NCBI GenBank assembly: GCA_048268005.1
Contig: JBLWWJ010000001.1
Coordinates: 806,001-870,000 of the forward strand
From: Ancylomarina sp048268005
Lineage (GTDB): Bacteria; Bacteroidota; Bacteroidia; Bacteroidales; Marinifilaceae
Length of the DNA: 64,000 nt
Direction: 5' to 3'
Shown here: positions 42,336 to 51,032 of the stretch, piece after piece
How the letters are laid out: the number at the start of each line of letters is the position of its first letter
Position numbering within the stretch: position 1 is the first letter of the stretch
Made by a program: the position numbers and the translations under genes
The notes under the pieces: model-generated
Told to the model about the DNA's origin: nothing
The model's input: only the letters and a program-made list of their open reading frames with translations
Database searches by the model: none

Positions 42336-43181
42336 ATGGTAAGTGAAAATATATACAAAAGCCTGGTAGAGCTTTACAATAAAGGAATCACAGAGAAAGA
42401 TCCTAAGGTTATTAGAGAATTTTTGAATGATAACACGCATGTGGCTCTAAAGGATGATCCACGCTTCTATTTAGAAATATTACAGCATCGTGCAGCGGCC
42501 TTTGCCTTATTTGGCGAATTAAGTGAAGCAGGACAAGAGTATGCTAAGGGGTACTCCTCATGTTCTACTTCTGGTAAGTGGGTTTACGGCCTGAATTGGG
42601 CTTTACAATATATGGCTGAGTTCTCAATCAATAGAGGAAAAGCGAAGCTAAGAGAAGTTCTTTCAGAAGCCTTACCTGTTTTGGAGCAAGCTGAGAAAGA
42701 TTTGGTTTTTGATCAATATCGGGAATTTTATCAGTTAACTTTATCAAATGTAAAGGCTTTTATTTTGATGAGTTTAGGTGAGAAAGATAAAGCTTTAGCT
42801 ATTTATAAGGATGCTAAATTTACACCGGTGCCTATCCCGGCTTATAACGATAAAGAGGCTTTACAACTTTTGTTTGCTCATTATACAAAGGGACTTGCTG
42901 TCGCGATAGAGTATAAGGATGTTGACTTATTGAATAATTTATTGAAGGTTATTTCTCTTGATGATGCGCTTTTGCAAAATGAAAAGAATGTTTTCAAATT
43001 ATTCTATGAAACATTGGTAAGTACCTTTGATATGCGAGCTGAGTTTATCACAGAATTTAATGCCATGTTTAAGATTAAGGATAGCCTTAAAACCGTAGCA
43101 CCAAGTTTTGCAAGATTTTTGACGCTAATTGGCGAACAGGATTTTGACAAATTGGATGTTTTCTTTAAGGACTTTAAATAA
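42336..43181 (+). CDS. Helical-repeat (TPR-like) protein of unknown function
   Basis: A 281-residue soluble protein made of paired helices (for example AAAFALFGELSEAGQEYAKGY, and KAFILMSLGEKDKALAIYKDA), which suggests degenerate TPR repeats. No catalytic motif or signal peptide is seen. It lies between the MFS transporter and the YchJ gene, all on the same strand with short gaps. Confidence 0.65.
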   Translation: MVSENIYKSLVELYNKGITEKDPKVIREFLNDNTHVALKDDPRFYLEILQHRAAAFALFGELSEAGQEYAKGYSSCSTSGKWVYGLNWALQYMAEFSINRGKAKLREVLSEALPVLEQAEKDLVFDQYREFYQLTLSNVKAFILMSLGEKDKALAIYKDAKFTPVPIPAYNDKEALQLLFAHYTKGLAVAIEYKDVDLLNNLLKVISLDDALLQNEKNVFKLFYETLVSTFDMRAEFITEFNAMFKIKDSLKTVAPSFARFLTLIGEQDFDKLDVFFKDFK

Positions 43182-43216
43182 GGCATTAGATTTTTAACCT
43201 TTATCCTTGATATAGT

Positions 43217-43603
43217 ATGAAGAATTGTTTCTGTGGAAAGCCTCAGCCTTACGAGGATTGTTGTGGGGCTTTGCATTCAGGCAAGCGAGTTGCAAAAACT
43301 GCTGAAGAATTAATGCGAAGTCGTTATTCGGCCTTTGCTGTAGCTGATGTGGATTATATTCTTAGAACTTATGCTCCTGAAACACGTCCTAATAGTGAAC
43401 GCGCTGAGATAAAACAATGGGCTGCATCGGTTATGTGGCTTGGTTTACAGGTGCTTTCTACCCAAAAGGGGAAGGCTGGTGACAAGGATGGTCGAGTCAA
43501 ATTTAAAGCCTTATATGGTGAAGCAGGCAAAATACATGAAATGGTGGAGGATTCCTTTTTTCGTTTTGATAAAGGACGGTGGTTTTATGTTGATGGACGG
43601 TGA
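43217..43603 (+). CDS. YchJ-family (UPF0225) protein with SEC-C motif
   Basis: A 128-residue protein. The N-terminus CFCGKPQPYEDCCGALH is a SEC-C zinc motif, followed by the YchJ core (AKTAEELMRSRYSAFAVADVDYILRTY). The fold after the zinc motif is NTF2-like. Its function is not established. Last gene of the short run starting with the MFS transporter. Confidence 0.9.
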   Translation: MKNCFCGKPQPYEDCCGALHSGKRVAKTAEELMRSRYSAFAVADVDYILRTYAPETRPNSERAEIKQWAASVMWLGLQVLSTQKGKAGDKDGRVKFKALYGEAGKIHEMVEDSFFRFDKGRWFYVDGR

Positions 43604-43793
43604 GAAAGGTTAAAGTGTGAAAGGGTAAAGTCTAAAGTGAAAAGGTTAAAGGCGGTTATTTTATTTATCGTAATTGATAATTTATAACTCATAATTGAAT
43701 TTTGGTATATTTCGGCTTTATGATTTTTTAGCTCTTTCGGCCTTGAATCGTAATATTAATGGTTACATAATAAGGCATACTCATAAAAAAAAT

Positions 43794-43801
43794 TACCTTT
43801 G
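43794..43801 (+). promoter_or_regulatory. -7 element of the rnpB promoter
   Basis: TACCTTTG is a perfect TAnnTTTG match, about five bases before the 5' strand of the RNase P P1 helix. Confidence 0.7.
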
Positions 43802-43805
43802 CAGC

Positions 43806-44166
43806 GGCAAACCGTTCTATCGCTGTTTCGCAAGAAAGAGAGGAAAGTCCGGGCAAGGCAGAGTACCATGCTTCTTAACGGGAAGATAGGCGAAAGCTTA
43901 TAGTAGTGGAACAGAAAATAACCGCCTTATTTTTTCGAAAATAGGGTAAGGGTGAAAAGGTGAGGTAAGAGCTCACCAGTGCTTATGGTGACATAGGTAG
44001 CTGTGTGCCTCATGGCTTGCAAGATCAAGTACACCGACAGTTGTAGATTTTACTCGGTCGATGTCGGGGGGTAGATTGCTCGAGACATAGGGTGACTTAT
44101 GTTCTAGATAAATGATAGAAGTTCCTTTCGGGGAATACAGGACCCGGCTTATAGGTTTGCCACCTT
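43806..44166 (+). ncRNA. rnpB: RNase P RNA (bacterial class A)
   Basis: The catalytic RNA of RNase P, which matures tRNA 5' ends. The conserved 5' block GAGGAAAGTCCGGGC and the 3' block ACAGGACCCGGCTTATAGG are both present. P1 is closed by perfect pairing of GGCAAACC (43806-43813) with GGTTTGCC (44154-44161). Length and order fit the standard bacterial type. A strong -7 element lies directly upstream, and a hairpin with a T-run lies about 65 bases after the end. Confidence 0.95.
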
Positions 44167-44226
44167 TTTAATAATGCTTGATTCTTATTTAGAATCAAAA
44201 TATGATATGACCTTAATAGGTGACTA

Positions 44227-44262
44227 GAAAACGATCTTTATATTTGAAGATCGTTTTTTTTG
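44227..44262 (+). terminator. Terminator downstream of rnpB
   Basis: AAACGATCTT and AAGATCGTTT form a perfect ten-base stem followed by a T-run. Confidence 0.8.
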
Positions 44263-44280
44263 TGAAAAAAAGATAGTTTA

Positions 44281-44302
44281 GAACATATGTTCATTATATT
44301 TG
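44281..44302 (+). promoter_or_regulatory. Promoter of the DUF134 gene with a perfect 12-base palindrome
   Basis: GAACATATGTTC at 44281-44292 is a perfect palindrome. Two bases later comes TATATTTG (44295-44302), a perfect TAnnTTTG -7 element, some 24 bases before the start codon. The palindrome is placed where an operator would block or help RNA polymerase, so autoregulation by the DUF134 protein is plausible. Confidence 0.55.
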
Positions 44303-44325
44303 TATCGTAATTGAAATTATAGTGT

Positions 44326-44733
44326 ATGGCACGACCAAGAAATAATTCTAAAATTCAAATTCCACCGCGGGTGAAAGGTTTTAATCCTCAGGGGTTTTAC
44401 GCTAAACCTTCGAAGGCAATTAATTTGAATGTTGAAGAGTTTGAGGTAATCCGATTGCTTGATTATGAGAATTTGTCTCAGCTGGAAGCATCGAAGGTTA
44501 TGGAAATTTCGCGGCCTAGTTTGACACGAATCTACGATCGTGCCCGAAAAAAAATTGCTCAGGCACTTATTGAAGCGCATCCCATTCGTATTGAAGGGGG
44601 GAGAATTGTATATGACGAAGATTGGTATCAATGTAAAACCTGTCGTTCACATTTTTCTAAGCCTGATAGTGATGATGTAAGCCGCTGTGCTTTGTGTTTG
44701 AGTGATGACATTCTTAAAGTGGAGGAAGAATAA
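44326..44733 (+). CDS. DUF134-family putative DNA-binding regulator
   Basis: A 135-residue protein. The N-terminal MARPRNNSKI and the helix-turn-helix LSQLEASKVMEISRPSLTRIYDRARKKIAQAL are typical of DUF134. The C-terminus has CKTC and CALC, which should bind zinc or an FeS cluster. DUF134 genes are often found next to NifX/NifB-type genes in anaerobes, as here. The stop overlaps the next start by one base (TAATG), so translation is coupled. Confidence 0.9.
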   Translation: MARPRNNSKIQIPPRVKGFNPQGFYAKPSKAINLNVEEFEVIRLLDYENLSQLEASKVMEISRPSLTRIYDRARKKIAQALIEAHPIRIEGGRIVYDEDWYQCKTCRSHFSKPDSDDVSRCALCLSDDILKVEEE

Positions 44734-45056
44734 TGATAGCAGCTATTCCTGTAATGAGTCATGATAAAGAAGCTCAGCTTTCTTTGAAATTCGCGAGAAG
44801 CCCTTTTTTTGCGTTGGTAAACCGTGAGGAAAAAACCTATCGTTTTATTGAGAATCCTTTTGCTGAAGATGAAAAAGGAGTTGGACCTAAGATCTTGTCG
44901 CTACTGTGTGAGAATAATGCAGTGGACAGCTTGGTTGCTTTTGAGCTAGGATTGAAATTACAACAGCATGCTAAAACAAAAGGTATGCAGTTTATAATTT
45001 TAAAAGAAAACAACAGCAAGCTCGTTGATATACTTAAGTTGATGAGACTTGAATAA
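44733..45056 (+). CDS. NifX/NifB-type (dinitrogenase FeMo-cofactor binding fold) protein 1
   Basis: A 107-residue protein with the ribonuclease-H-like fold of the NifX/NifB C-terminal/MTH1175 family: MIAAIPVMSH start, FARSPFFALV and GVGPKILSLL blocks. It lacks cysteines other than one and lacks the His-containing SHFG motif of the second copy. There are no nif genes nearby, so a role in nitrogen fixation is not implied; a metal-cluster carrier or regulator role is inference. Confidence 0.8.
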   Translation: MIAAIPVMSHDKEAQLSLKFARSPFFALVNREEKTYRFIENPFAEDEKGVGPKILSLLCENNAVDSLVAFELGLKLQQHAKTKGMQFIILKENNSKLVDILKLMRLE

Positions 45057-45069
45057 AAAATAGATACAA

Positions 45070-45435
45070 ATGAAGATAGCTATCCCAACTAAAGACAATC
45101 AGGTCGATTCGCATTTTGGACATTGCGAATATTTCTCGATTGCAGAACTGACTGCTGATAATCAAATTAGCAAAATTGAATTAATGGAGTCGCCACAAGG
45201 ATGTGGATGTAAATCAAATGTAGCAAGTCATCTGGCTGATATGGGCGTAAAGGTGATGCTTGCCGGTAATATGGGACAGGGTGCTGTTAATAAAATTTCA
45301 CAGGCAGGTATTCAGGTATATCGAGGTTGTTCTGGTGATGTTCGCGAATTGGTTGAGGCATATCTGCAAGAACGTGTGAAAGATTCAGGGACCACTTGTG
45401 CGGGGCATGGATCTGACCATGTTTGTCAACACTAG
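45070..45435 (+). CDS. NifX/NifB-type protein 2 with Cys/His-rich C-terminus
   Basis: A 121-residue member of the same family: MKIAIPTKDNQVDSHFGHCEYF start, GCGCKSN, and VMLAGNMGQGAVNKI blocks. The tail GTTCAGHGSDHVCQH is rich in Cys and His and may bind metal. It lies 13 bases after its paralogue and ends at a terminator; the DUF134 gene heads the unit. Confidence 0.88.
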   Translation: MKIAIPTKDNQVDSHFGHCEYFSIAELTADNQISKIELMESPQGCGCKSNVASHLADMGVKVMLAGNMGQGAVNKISQAGIQVYRGCSGDVRELVEAYLQERVKDSGTTCAGHGSDHVCQH

Positions 45436-45456
45436 GGTATGGACTAATTAGCCTTT

Positions 45457-45502
45457 AAAGAAAGAGGAGGAAATGCGATATGTATTTTTTCCTCTTTTTT
45501 TA
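45457..45502 (+). terminator. Terminator of the DUF134-NifX unit
   Basis: AAAGAGGAGGAAA and TTTTTTCCTCTTT form an imperfect stem followed by a T-run. Confidence 0.7.
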
Positions 45503-45517
45503 TATGGTCCCATTCTT

Positions 45518-47563
45518 CTAGAAAAATCTTAGTTTTTGTATGAGAATTTCCATAATCAGGAAAATGAAAGCGAGTATTAAAAAGAACTTCCAAAATGATC
45601 TGCCTTCTTCTTGTTCTTCCACCATGCTTTTCAGATTAATATTGTCTAAATCAAATAGGCTAAAGTTAAGCTGATGTTGCTTCAATAAATCATTGATTTC
45701 ACCTGAGGAATAGAAATTTAATTTAGATTCCTGACGTGGATAATTGAAGGATATTCCAGATAATATTTGTTCGGATTGGCTAATAAAATAATTTCCAGCT
45801 TCCTTAATTTGACTGTGAACATTTAGTAAAAGACCTTTATCGAAATGTGTTATTTGTTCAGGAATAAGATCAATGTTCAGCGCTTTATTTTCGATATGAA
45901 ACACCGCCTTTTCATGATTTCGTCTTAAGCCATTTGCAATAGCGTATTCATTTGAATTTATCTTGTAATACAGAGCTGAGTGGCTTTTGTTATTCAATGC
46001 AATATTAACCAAACTCGGCACAAACAGAGGGTGTTTGATGGCATTGGTCCATTGGGGATTGAAGGGGAAACTTGAAATATAGAGTTTGCCTTGACCTATT
46101 TTGGTTTGAGAGAAAAGGTTGTCTCCAGCTTGACTCTTCCAGAGTGGAATACTGATTTTATTCGTGCTTTCACCTAATTTAAAATGACGATATATATGAG
46201 GAAGTCGCGCATCTTCCTTTAGTTTTTCGAATACTTGTTTGTAGATATCAGCATTTAGCTCTATGCTGGCAACTGTTTTTGTAATACTATCTAGTTGTGT
46301 ATAAAGCCCCGAGCCTAATTCGTTTAAAAGCTGGTTGTTGGCATTATTGTCTTGGTCATCAGGTAGAATTAGAACTTGACCTCCTTTTTGTAGATAATCT
46401 GATATTTTTTGTCTGAAACCACTTTGCATATCCGAAAGCTGATTCAGGATGATCAGCCTGGTTTGGTATAAATCTTCCTGATGAAATTGTGATTTGCTTA
46501 AGTTTTTAAGCGTGAAATACTGTTCATCTGAGAACAATTGACTGATGTATTGATTCTTACTTTTCTGATTAATGCTTATGATTTCAGCATTTTTCTGAAT
46601 TTTATAGGAAAAGTAAAGCGTATTGTCATAGGTGATAGGGTAATCGTTAATTTCAATTCGTCCTGAATAAATGCCCTGTTGACGATTTTTGAAGTGAAGT
46701 GCCAGTTCTTTATTTTCTTGAGCTTCAATATCGAAGTTAGAAACCGTTTTTAGGCTGTCATTAATATAGAGTCTGATTGGGAGTTTGCGAAATCCTTTAT
46801 TTGAAGAGTTGAAAATTCGAATTCTAAGTTCTTCGTTTTGGTTCACTTTATGAGTTGTTTGATCAAACCAGCAGGAATCGATAAACAGGTTGTTTCTACT
46901 TTGGGTGGACAAAGGCATTAGGCTGACCATTAAACTGCTATCAGGCTTTATCTTATCGAAATCAGCCTGATATTTCTGGAAATCTGAAAAGAGATAGACT
47001 TTATTATTCAAAGTAGATTCTGTAACAGATGATTCTTTCAAAACTTGAGAAAACACTTTACTGGCTGGTGTCGGTTGTAACTCCAGTAGTTTGGTTATAG
47101 CATGTTCTTTGCTTAAAAAAGATAATTCCCCTTTGCTTTGATTATCAATGAGTTTAATTCGAATATCCTCAGAAAAGGAGTTGACAAGCTCTATGGCTTT
47201 TGCTTTTGCAATTTCAATGGCAACCCCTTTTTCCGTTTCTGCATTCATGCTAAAAGAATTATCCACATAAATATGAGCTATATGCTTCTGGTTTTTATTG
47301 AAAGCTGAGGTGCTTTTGTTGGGAATAAAGGGCTGAGCAAAAGCAATAATTATGCAGGCTAGTGCCAAGAGTCGAGATAGGAGTAAGAGCCAGTTCTTTA
47401 TTTTCGATCGATTCTTATTTTCTGCTGTTATGTTCTTCAGGAACTTTAGGTTACTGAAGTAGATTGGTTTGAAGCGCTTAAAATTAAATAAATGAATGAT
47501 AATGGGAATAATCAGGCTGATGAGTCCCCATAGTATATTTGGATTTTGAAAGTGTAAAGGCAT
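45518..47563 (-). CDS. BatA-domain membrane protein with vWA-like region
   Basis: A 681-residue protein. The N-terminal 80 residues form the BatA domain (two membrane segments around FKRFKPIYFSNLKFLK). A vWA-like region follows (AHIYVDNSFSMNAETEKG, with an intact DxSxS start), then a long strand-rich region with a GATase1-like stretch, and a final membrane helix. This is the common Bacteroidota 'BatA and vWA domain' protein; its role is unknown. It follows the TonB-dependent receptor gene in the same direction by 25 bases. Confidence 0.85.
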   Translation of the reverse strand: MPLHFQNPNILWGLISLIIPIIIHLFNFKRFKPIYFSNLKFLKNITAENKNRSKIKNWLLLLSRLLALACIIIAFAQPFIPNKSTSAFNKNQKHIAHIYVDNSFSMNAETEKGVAIEIAKAKAIELVNSFSEDIRIKLIDNQSKGELSFLSKEHAITKLLELQPTPASKVFSQVLKESSVTESTLNNKVYLFSDFQKYQADFDKIKPDSSLMVSLMPLSTQSRNNLFIDSCWFDQTTHKVNQNEELRIRIFNSSNKGFRKLPIRLYINDSLKTVSNFDIEAQENKELALHFKNRQQGIYSGRIEINDYPITYDNTLYFSYKIQKNAEIISINQKSKNQYISQLFSDEQYFTLKNLSKSQFHQEDLYQTRLIILNQLSDMQSGFRQKISDYLQKGGQVLILPDDQDNNANNQLLNELGSGLYTQLDSITKTVASIELNADIYKQVFEKLKEDARLPHIYRHFKLGESTNKISIPLWKSQAGDNLFSQTKIGQGKLYISSFPFNPQWTNAIKHPLFVPSLVNIALNNKSHSALYYKINSNEYAIANGLRRNHEKAVFHIENKALNIDLIPEQITHFDKGLLLNVHSQIKEAGNYFISQSEQILSGISFNYPRQESKLNFYSSGEINDLLKQHQLNFSLFDLDNINLKSMVEEQEEGRSFWKFFLILAFIFLIMEILIQKLRFF

Positions 47564-47588
47564 AACAACGCTTAAATATTAGATTCCA

Positions 47589-50000
47589 TTAGAATTTTGC
47601 ACTCAACTTCAGATTCAATTTACGAGCTGTTAAATAGTTGGGTATGGCATATTGGTTTCCACGAATATCGTTGATCCAAAGGTAGGAAACCGTATTGTTA
47701 ATATCGAATAAATTAAAAATTTCGAGACCAATCCACAAGGATTTGAAATGCTTAAGCAAACCTTTATTATTGGCTCTATTGTGATCAAGAAGTTCTTTGG
47801 AAAAACCCAGGTCTGCTCTTTTGTAATGTGGCATATTAAAATGTTGCCCTTGTTTGCCTTGTTTAGGCACCCAAACAGGTAAACCTCCTGCATATATAAT
47901 TGTTAAATGCATTTTGTAGTTTGGATTACCTGGCATATAATCTTGAAAGAACATGGAGAAATTAAAACGCTGATCACTGGGGCGGGCAATATACCCCTTA
48001 TTGTCACCCAGGATATCCTCGCGAGTTTTCATTAATGATAGGCTAATCCATGATTCTGTATCAGGTACATATTCCCAGTTCAAACGAAATTCCAGTCCAG
48101 TGGCATAGCCTTTTGCTTTTTGATCGCCATAATATCGTAGGCGTACATTCTCAATATCGTAGGGGATTAATGATTTTAAATCTTTATAATAGAATTCTGA
48201 TGATAAACGGAAATCTCTTTCTTTGATTTTGAACAGATATTCGTGTGCCAATGTATAGTGCCAGGCTTCCTGAATGTTAAGTTTTGAGCTAATATTCCCA
48301 TCAATATTTAAACTTTCCCTATAGGAGGGCATTTGTTGATAGTTGCCAATAGCCAATCGAAATTTCATTTTCTTTTTCCAATTGGGAATAAAGTTCAATG
48401 AAAATCTGGGTGAAAGAAAGTAATCATGGCTGTATGTCCAATGATGGTAACGTAAACCTGCGCTTAATTGAAAATCGCCTGAACCATTACTGAAACTGTA
48501 ATTTCCTTGCGAATATCCACTCAGATGGCTTCCCTCGATGCTGTTAATGGCTTGTCGGGAATAGGCTAGACGAGTTTCTGAATCAGAAAAAGGGACAGAG
48601 TAACCCGCCGAATCACGATATTGCCACTCGTTTATTCTATCATCAACCTTTTCGTGTAAGGCTTTTACACCCCATTGCAAATGCAAGTTGCCAAAATTGT
48701 GATCTGCTTTTAGCTTGATACTTTTCACTTTTCGTTCCAGCTTATTATTGGCATGATCGAGATAGGTCCCGATTCCAAGATTTTCCAGTATTTCATCCTT
48801 ATCGCCTCCCTGACTCAGAAATAAATCTTGAAGGAAGTATTGCGCTTGAATATCGAATCGTTCTTTTTCAGTGGTGGCGTATCTGTTGGTGATCAGTTGA
48901 AACAGGCTTTTACTATTGGGGCGATACTTAATGGTTATGGCTTGCATATCGCTGTTGTATTCATCTTTTTCCTGCCCATCAAAATACATTTTTAACTGAA
49001 GGGCATCACTAATCGTTCCAAAATTGGTTTCTCTGTCGGTTGGCTTAAATCCATATTTGTTTTGGTTTATATTTGCCCACAAATGAAGACTCCATTTCTG
49101 ATTGAATGAATAATTTATTAAAGCCTGAAAATCCTTATACTTGGGGTTATAGTCTCCTTCAGTGTCCAGGGAAGCCAATAGATAGCGTGTGGTTTTGTAG
49201 CGAAATCCTGCCAGGTAGGAGAGTTTGCCATTTTTGCTGATATTGGCAATGTGAGCACTTGTTCCCAGTAGACTCACATCGGCTGATGCTTCAAACTGCC
49301 TGGGGATTTTGTATTTGATGTCCAATACTGATGAGAGTTTGTCGCCATATTTGGCATCGAAACCACCAGCTGAAAAGAGGACCGAAGAAACCAGATCAGG
49401 ATTGATTACGCTTAAACCTTCTTGCTGACTTGATCGAATAAGACTGGGACGATAAACTTCAATATCATTAATATAAACCAGGTTTTCATCAAAGTTGCCA
49501 CCGCGAACGTTATATTGTGAGCTTAGTTCGTTATTGGAGCTCACTCCAGGTAGTGTTTTCAATAGATTCTCTATGCTTTCGCCGCCAGCAGAAGCAATCT
49601 TATCAATTTCTTTGGTCTGTAGGTATATACCTTTATTCTGTAGCTTAATTTGAGCTTTAATATCAACTTCATCAAGCCCTTGGCGTTTCTCTTTTAGTAT
49701 TGGATTGTAAACTTCTGTTTGTCCCGATTTTAGAATGAATGTTTTTTCAAAAGCCTGATAGGAAATATGAGAGAACTGTAGTCTCAGTTTTTTGTTGGCT
49801 TCAAAGTGAATCAGATATTTGCCTTCCTTATCTGAGGTCGTGGTTTGTGAGTTTGCAGTATTAATGATATGCACACCATATAAGGCTTGCCCTTGCTCAT
49901 TTTTAATCAGGCCTTTTATGCTTGCCATATTTTGAGCAGATAGCCTTGGACATATGCCAATGAGAATTAGTGTAATATAGAAGGAAACGATTTTATACAT
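47589..50000 (-). CDS. TonB-dependent receptor with carboxypeptidase-like regulatory domain
   Basis: An 803-residue outer-membrane receptor from the ATG at 50000 (signal peptide ending PRLSAQ). Order: carboxypeptidase-regulatory-like domain (IKGLIKNEQGQALYGVHIINT), plug domain (ENLLKTLPGVSSNNELSSQYNVRGGNFDENLVYINDIEVYRP), then a 22-strand-type barrel ending KLNLKLSAKF. There is no SusD partner, so it is not a standard SusCD glycan system. An upstream extension of 25 residues from 50075 lacks signal-peptide character and is not used. The substrate is unknown. Confidence 0.92.
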   Translation of the reverse strand: MYKIVSFYITLILIGICPRLSAQNMASIKGLIKNEQGQALYGVHIINTANSQTTTSDKEGKYLIHFEANKKLRLQFSHISYQAFEKTFILKSGQTEVYNPILKEKRQGLDEVDIKAQIKLQNKGIYLQTKEIDKIASAGGESIENLLKTLPGVSSNNELSSQYNVRGGNFDENLVYINDIEVYRPSLIRSSQQEGLSVINPDLVSSVLFSAGGFDAKYGDKLSSVLDIKYKIPRQFEASADVSLLGTSAHIANISKNGKLSYLAGFRYKTTRYLLASLDTEGDYNPKYKDFQALINYSFNQKWSLHLWANINQNKYGFKPTDRETNFGTISDALQLKMYFDGQEKDEYNSDMQAITIKYRPNSKSLFQLITNRYATTEKERFDIQAQYFLQDLFLSQGGDKDEILENLGIGTYLDHANNKLERKVKSIKLKADHNFGNLHLQWGVKALHEKVDDRINEWQYRDSAGYSVPFSDSETRLAYSRQAINSIEGSHLSGYSQGNYSFSNGSGDFQLSAGLRYHHWTYSHDYFLSPRFSLNFIPNWKKKMKFRLAIGNYQQMPSYRESLNIDGNISSKLNIQEAWHYTLAHEYLFKIKERDFRLSSEFYYKDLKSLIPYDIENVRLRYYGDQKAKGYATGLEFRLNWEYVPDTESWISLSLMKTREDILGDNKGYIARPSDQRFNFSMFFQDYMPGNPNYKMHLTIIYAGGLPVWVPKQGKQGQHFNMPHYKRADLGFSKELLDHNRANNKGLLKHFKSLWIGLEIFNLFDINNTVSYLWINDIRGNQYAIPNYLTARKLNLKLSAKF

Positions 50001-50188
50001 TCTAAAAGTCCGAGATGTTAGTATAGAAGAGGCTAAGATACAACAGATCCTTAAAATTATGATTAGAAATTCCATTTTTCTTAGTCAAGTGCTTTTGTTT
50101 ATTCATTTACAATTGATTAAATTGTGTAAGGGTCTGATTTTAAATAGGTAATTAGACTTTTCCTTTTAACATTCATGACAATCAGTTT

Positions 50189-50644
50189 ATGGGACAATCA
50201 TTATCAAAACTCTATGTTCATTTGACATTTAGTACTAAAGATAGGAGACCTGATATTAAGGAGATATGGGAGTTAAAGCTGCATGCCTGCTTTTCTAATA
50301 TTTTTAAGAAATACGATTGTCCTATTTTAACGATAAATTCAGTGCCTGATCATGTTCATATACTTTTTTGTTTGTCTCAAAATCATGCACTTAATACGCT
50401 TGTTGATGAGCTTAAAAAGGAATCCGTAAAATGGATTAGATCAATGGGTGAGATAAATAAGGATTTTGACTGGCAGGATGGATATGGGGCTTTTTCAGTG
50501 AGTCATTTTCAGGTTGATGTTGTCACAAGATTCATTCAGAATCAGAAAAAACATCACGATAAGAAGACCTATAAAGAAGAAGTTGACGAAATAATGGAAC
50601 AATTGGGGGTTATTGAGTACGATGCATCCTATTTTTGGAATTAA
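50189..50644 (+). CDS. IS200/IS605-like TnpA (REP-associated type) lacking the catalytic tyrosine
   Basis: A 151-residue Y1-transposase fold: start SKLYVHLTFSTKDRRP, HUH motif PDHVHILF, and the C-terminal FSVSHFQVDVVTRFIQNQKKHH block. Relatives have YI-NQ--HH at the last position, where Tyr is the nucleophile; here it is Phe (codon TTC). There is no TnpB gene. A strong terminator follows. It is either an inactivated remnant or a domesticated protein with only DNA-binding function. It is divergent from the TonB receptor gene. Confidence 0.88.
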   Translation: MGQSLSKLYVHLTFSTKDRRPDIKEIWELKLHACFSNIFKKYDCPILTINSVPDHVHILFCLSQNHALNTLVDELKKESVKWIRSMGEINKDFDWQDGYGAFSVSHFQVDVVTRFIQNQKKHHDKKTYKEEVDEIMEQLGVIEYDASYFWN

Positions 50645-50675
50645 CCAAATTTTGTTCTGTATAGCTTGTTATCAC

Positions 50676-50712
50676 AGAAAAATAGAGCGATTAGCTCTAT
50701 TTTTTTTTATGA
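50676..50712 (+). terminator. Terminator of the TnpA-like gene
   Basis: AAAATAGAGC and GCTCTATTTT form a perfect ten-base stem with a six-base loop followed by a T-run. Confidence 0.8.
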
Positions 50713-51032
50713 TTTGATTTTGGCTTTTTTTTGAAAAAAAATAAGAATCTCAAAGGGAAAAATAATTAACAGTAAATTTTCCTATTAAATTTCTCCTGAA
50801 AAATAGAATGATCTGTATCTATTGGATGAAGCATAATATTTGAACAGATTTACTGTTAAGTTTTTTCATACTTGTGGTAACTAAAGGCTTTGAGGTGGAT
50901 TTTAAAAGAAGTTAATTGACATGAAAAAATTATGAATAAGTATTTGTTTTGTAAAAAAAAATAACAAAATTGTGCTCACCAAAATTAAAATAATTAAACC
51001 TAAAATTTACAAACCTTATAAATGTTAATTTT
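50713..51032. other. Leader region of rocD
   Basis: AT-rich, without genes or clear structure. TTTACTGTTAA and its near-inverse ACAGTAAA occur at about 50770-50860. Confidence 0.35.

Noticed and set aside
43695..43889. 64-codon frame overlapping the 5' part of rnpB
   Set aside because: Lies inside the RNase P RNA and its promoter.
43806..44166. tmRNA
   Set aside because: No tRNA-like ends or tag frame; the GAGGAAAGTCCGGGC block and P1 pairing identify RNase P RNA.
44326..45435. Part of a nitrogen-fixation cluster
   Set aside because: Only DUF134 and two NifX/NifB-type small proteins are present; no nifHDK or nifB. Such trios are common in non-fixing anaerobes.
47589..50000. SusCD-type glycan utilisation locus
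   Set aside because: There is no SusD gene or glycoside hydrolase nearby; the receptor stands with a BatA protein.
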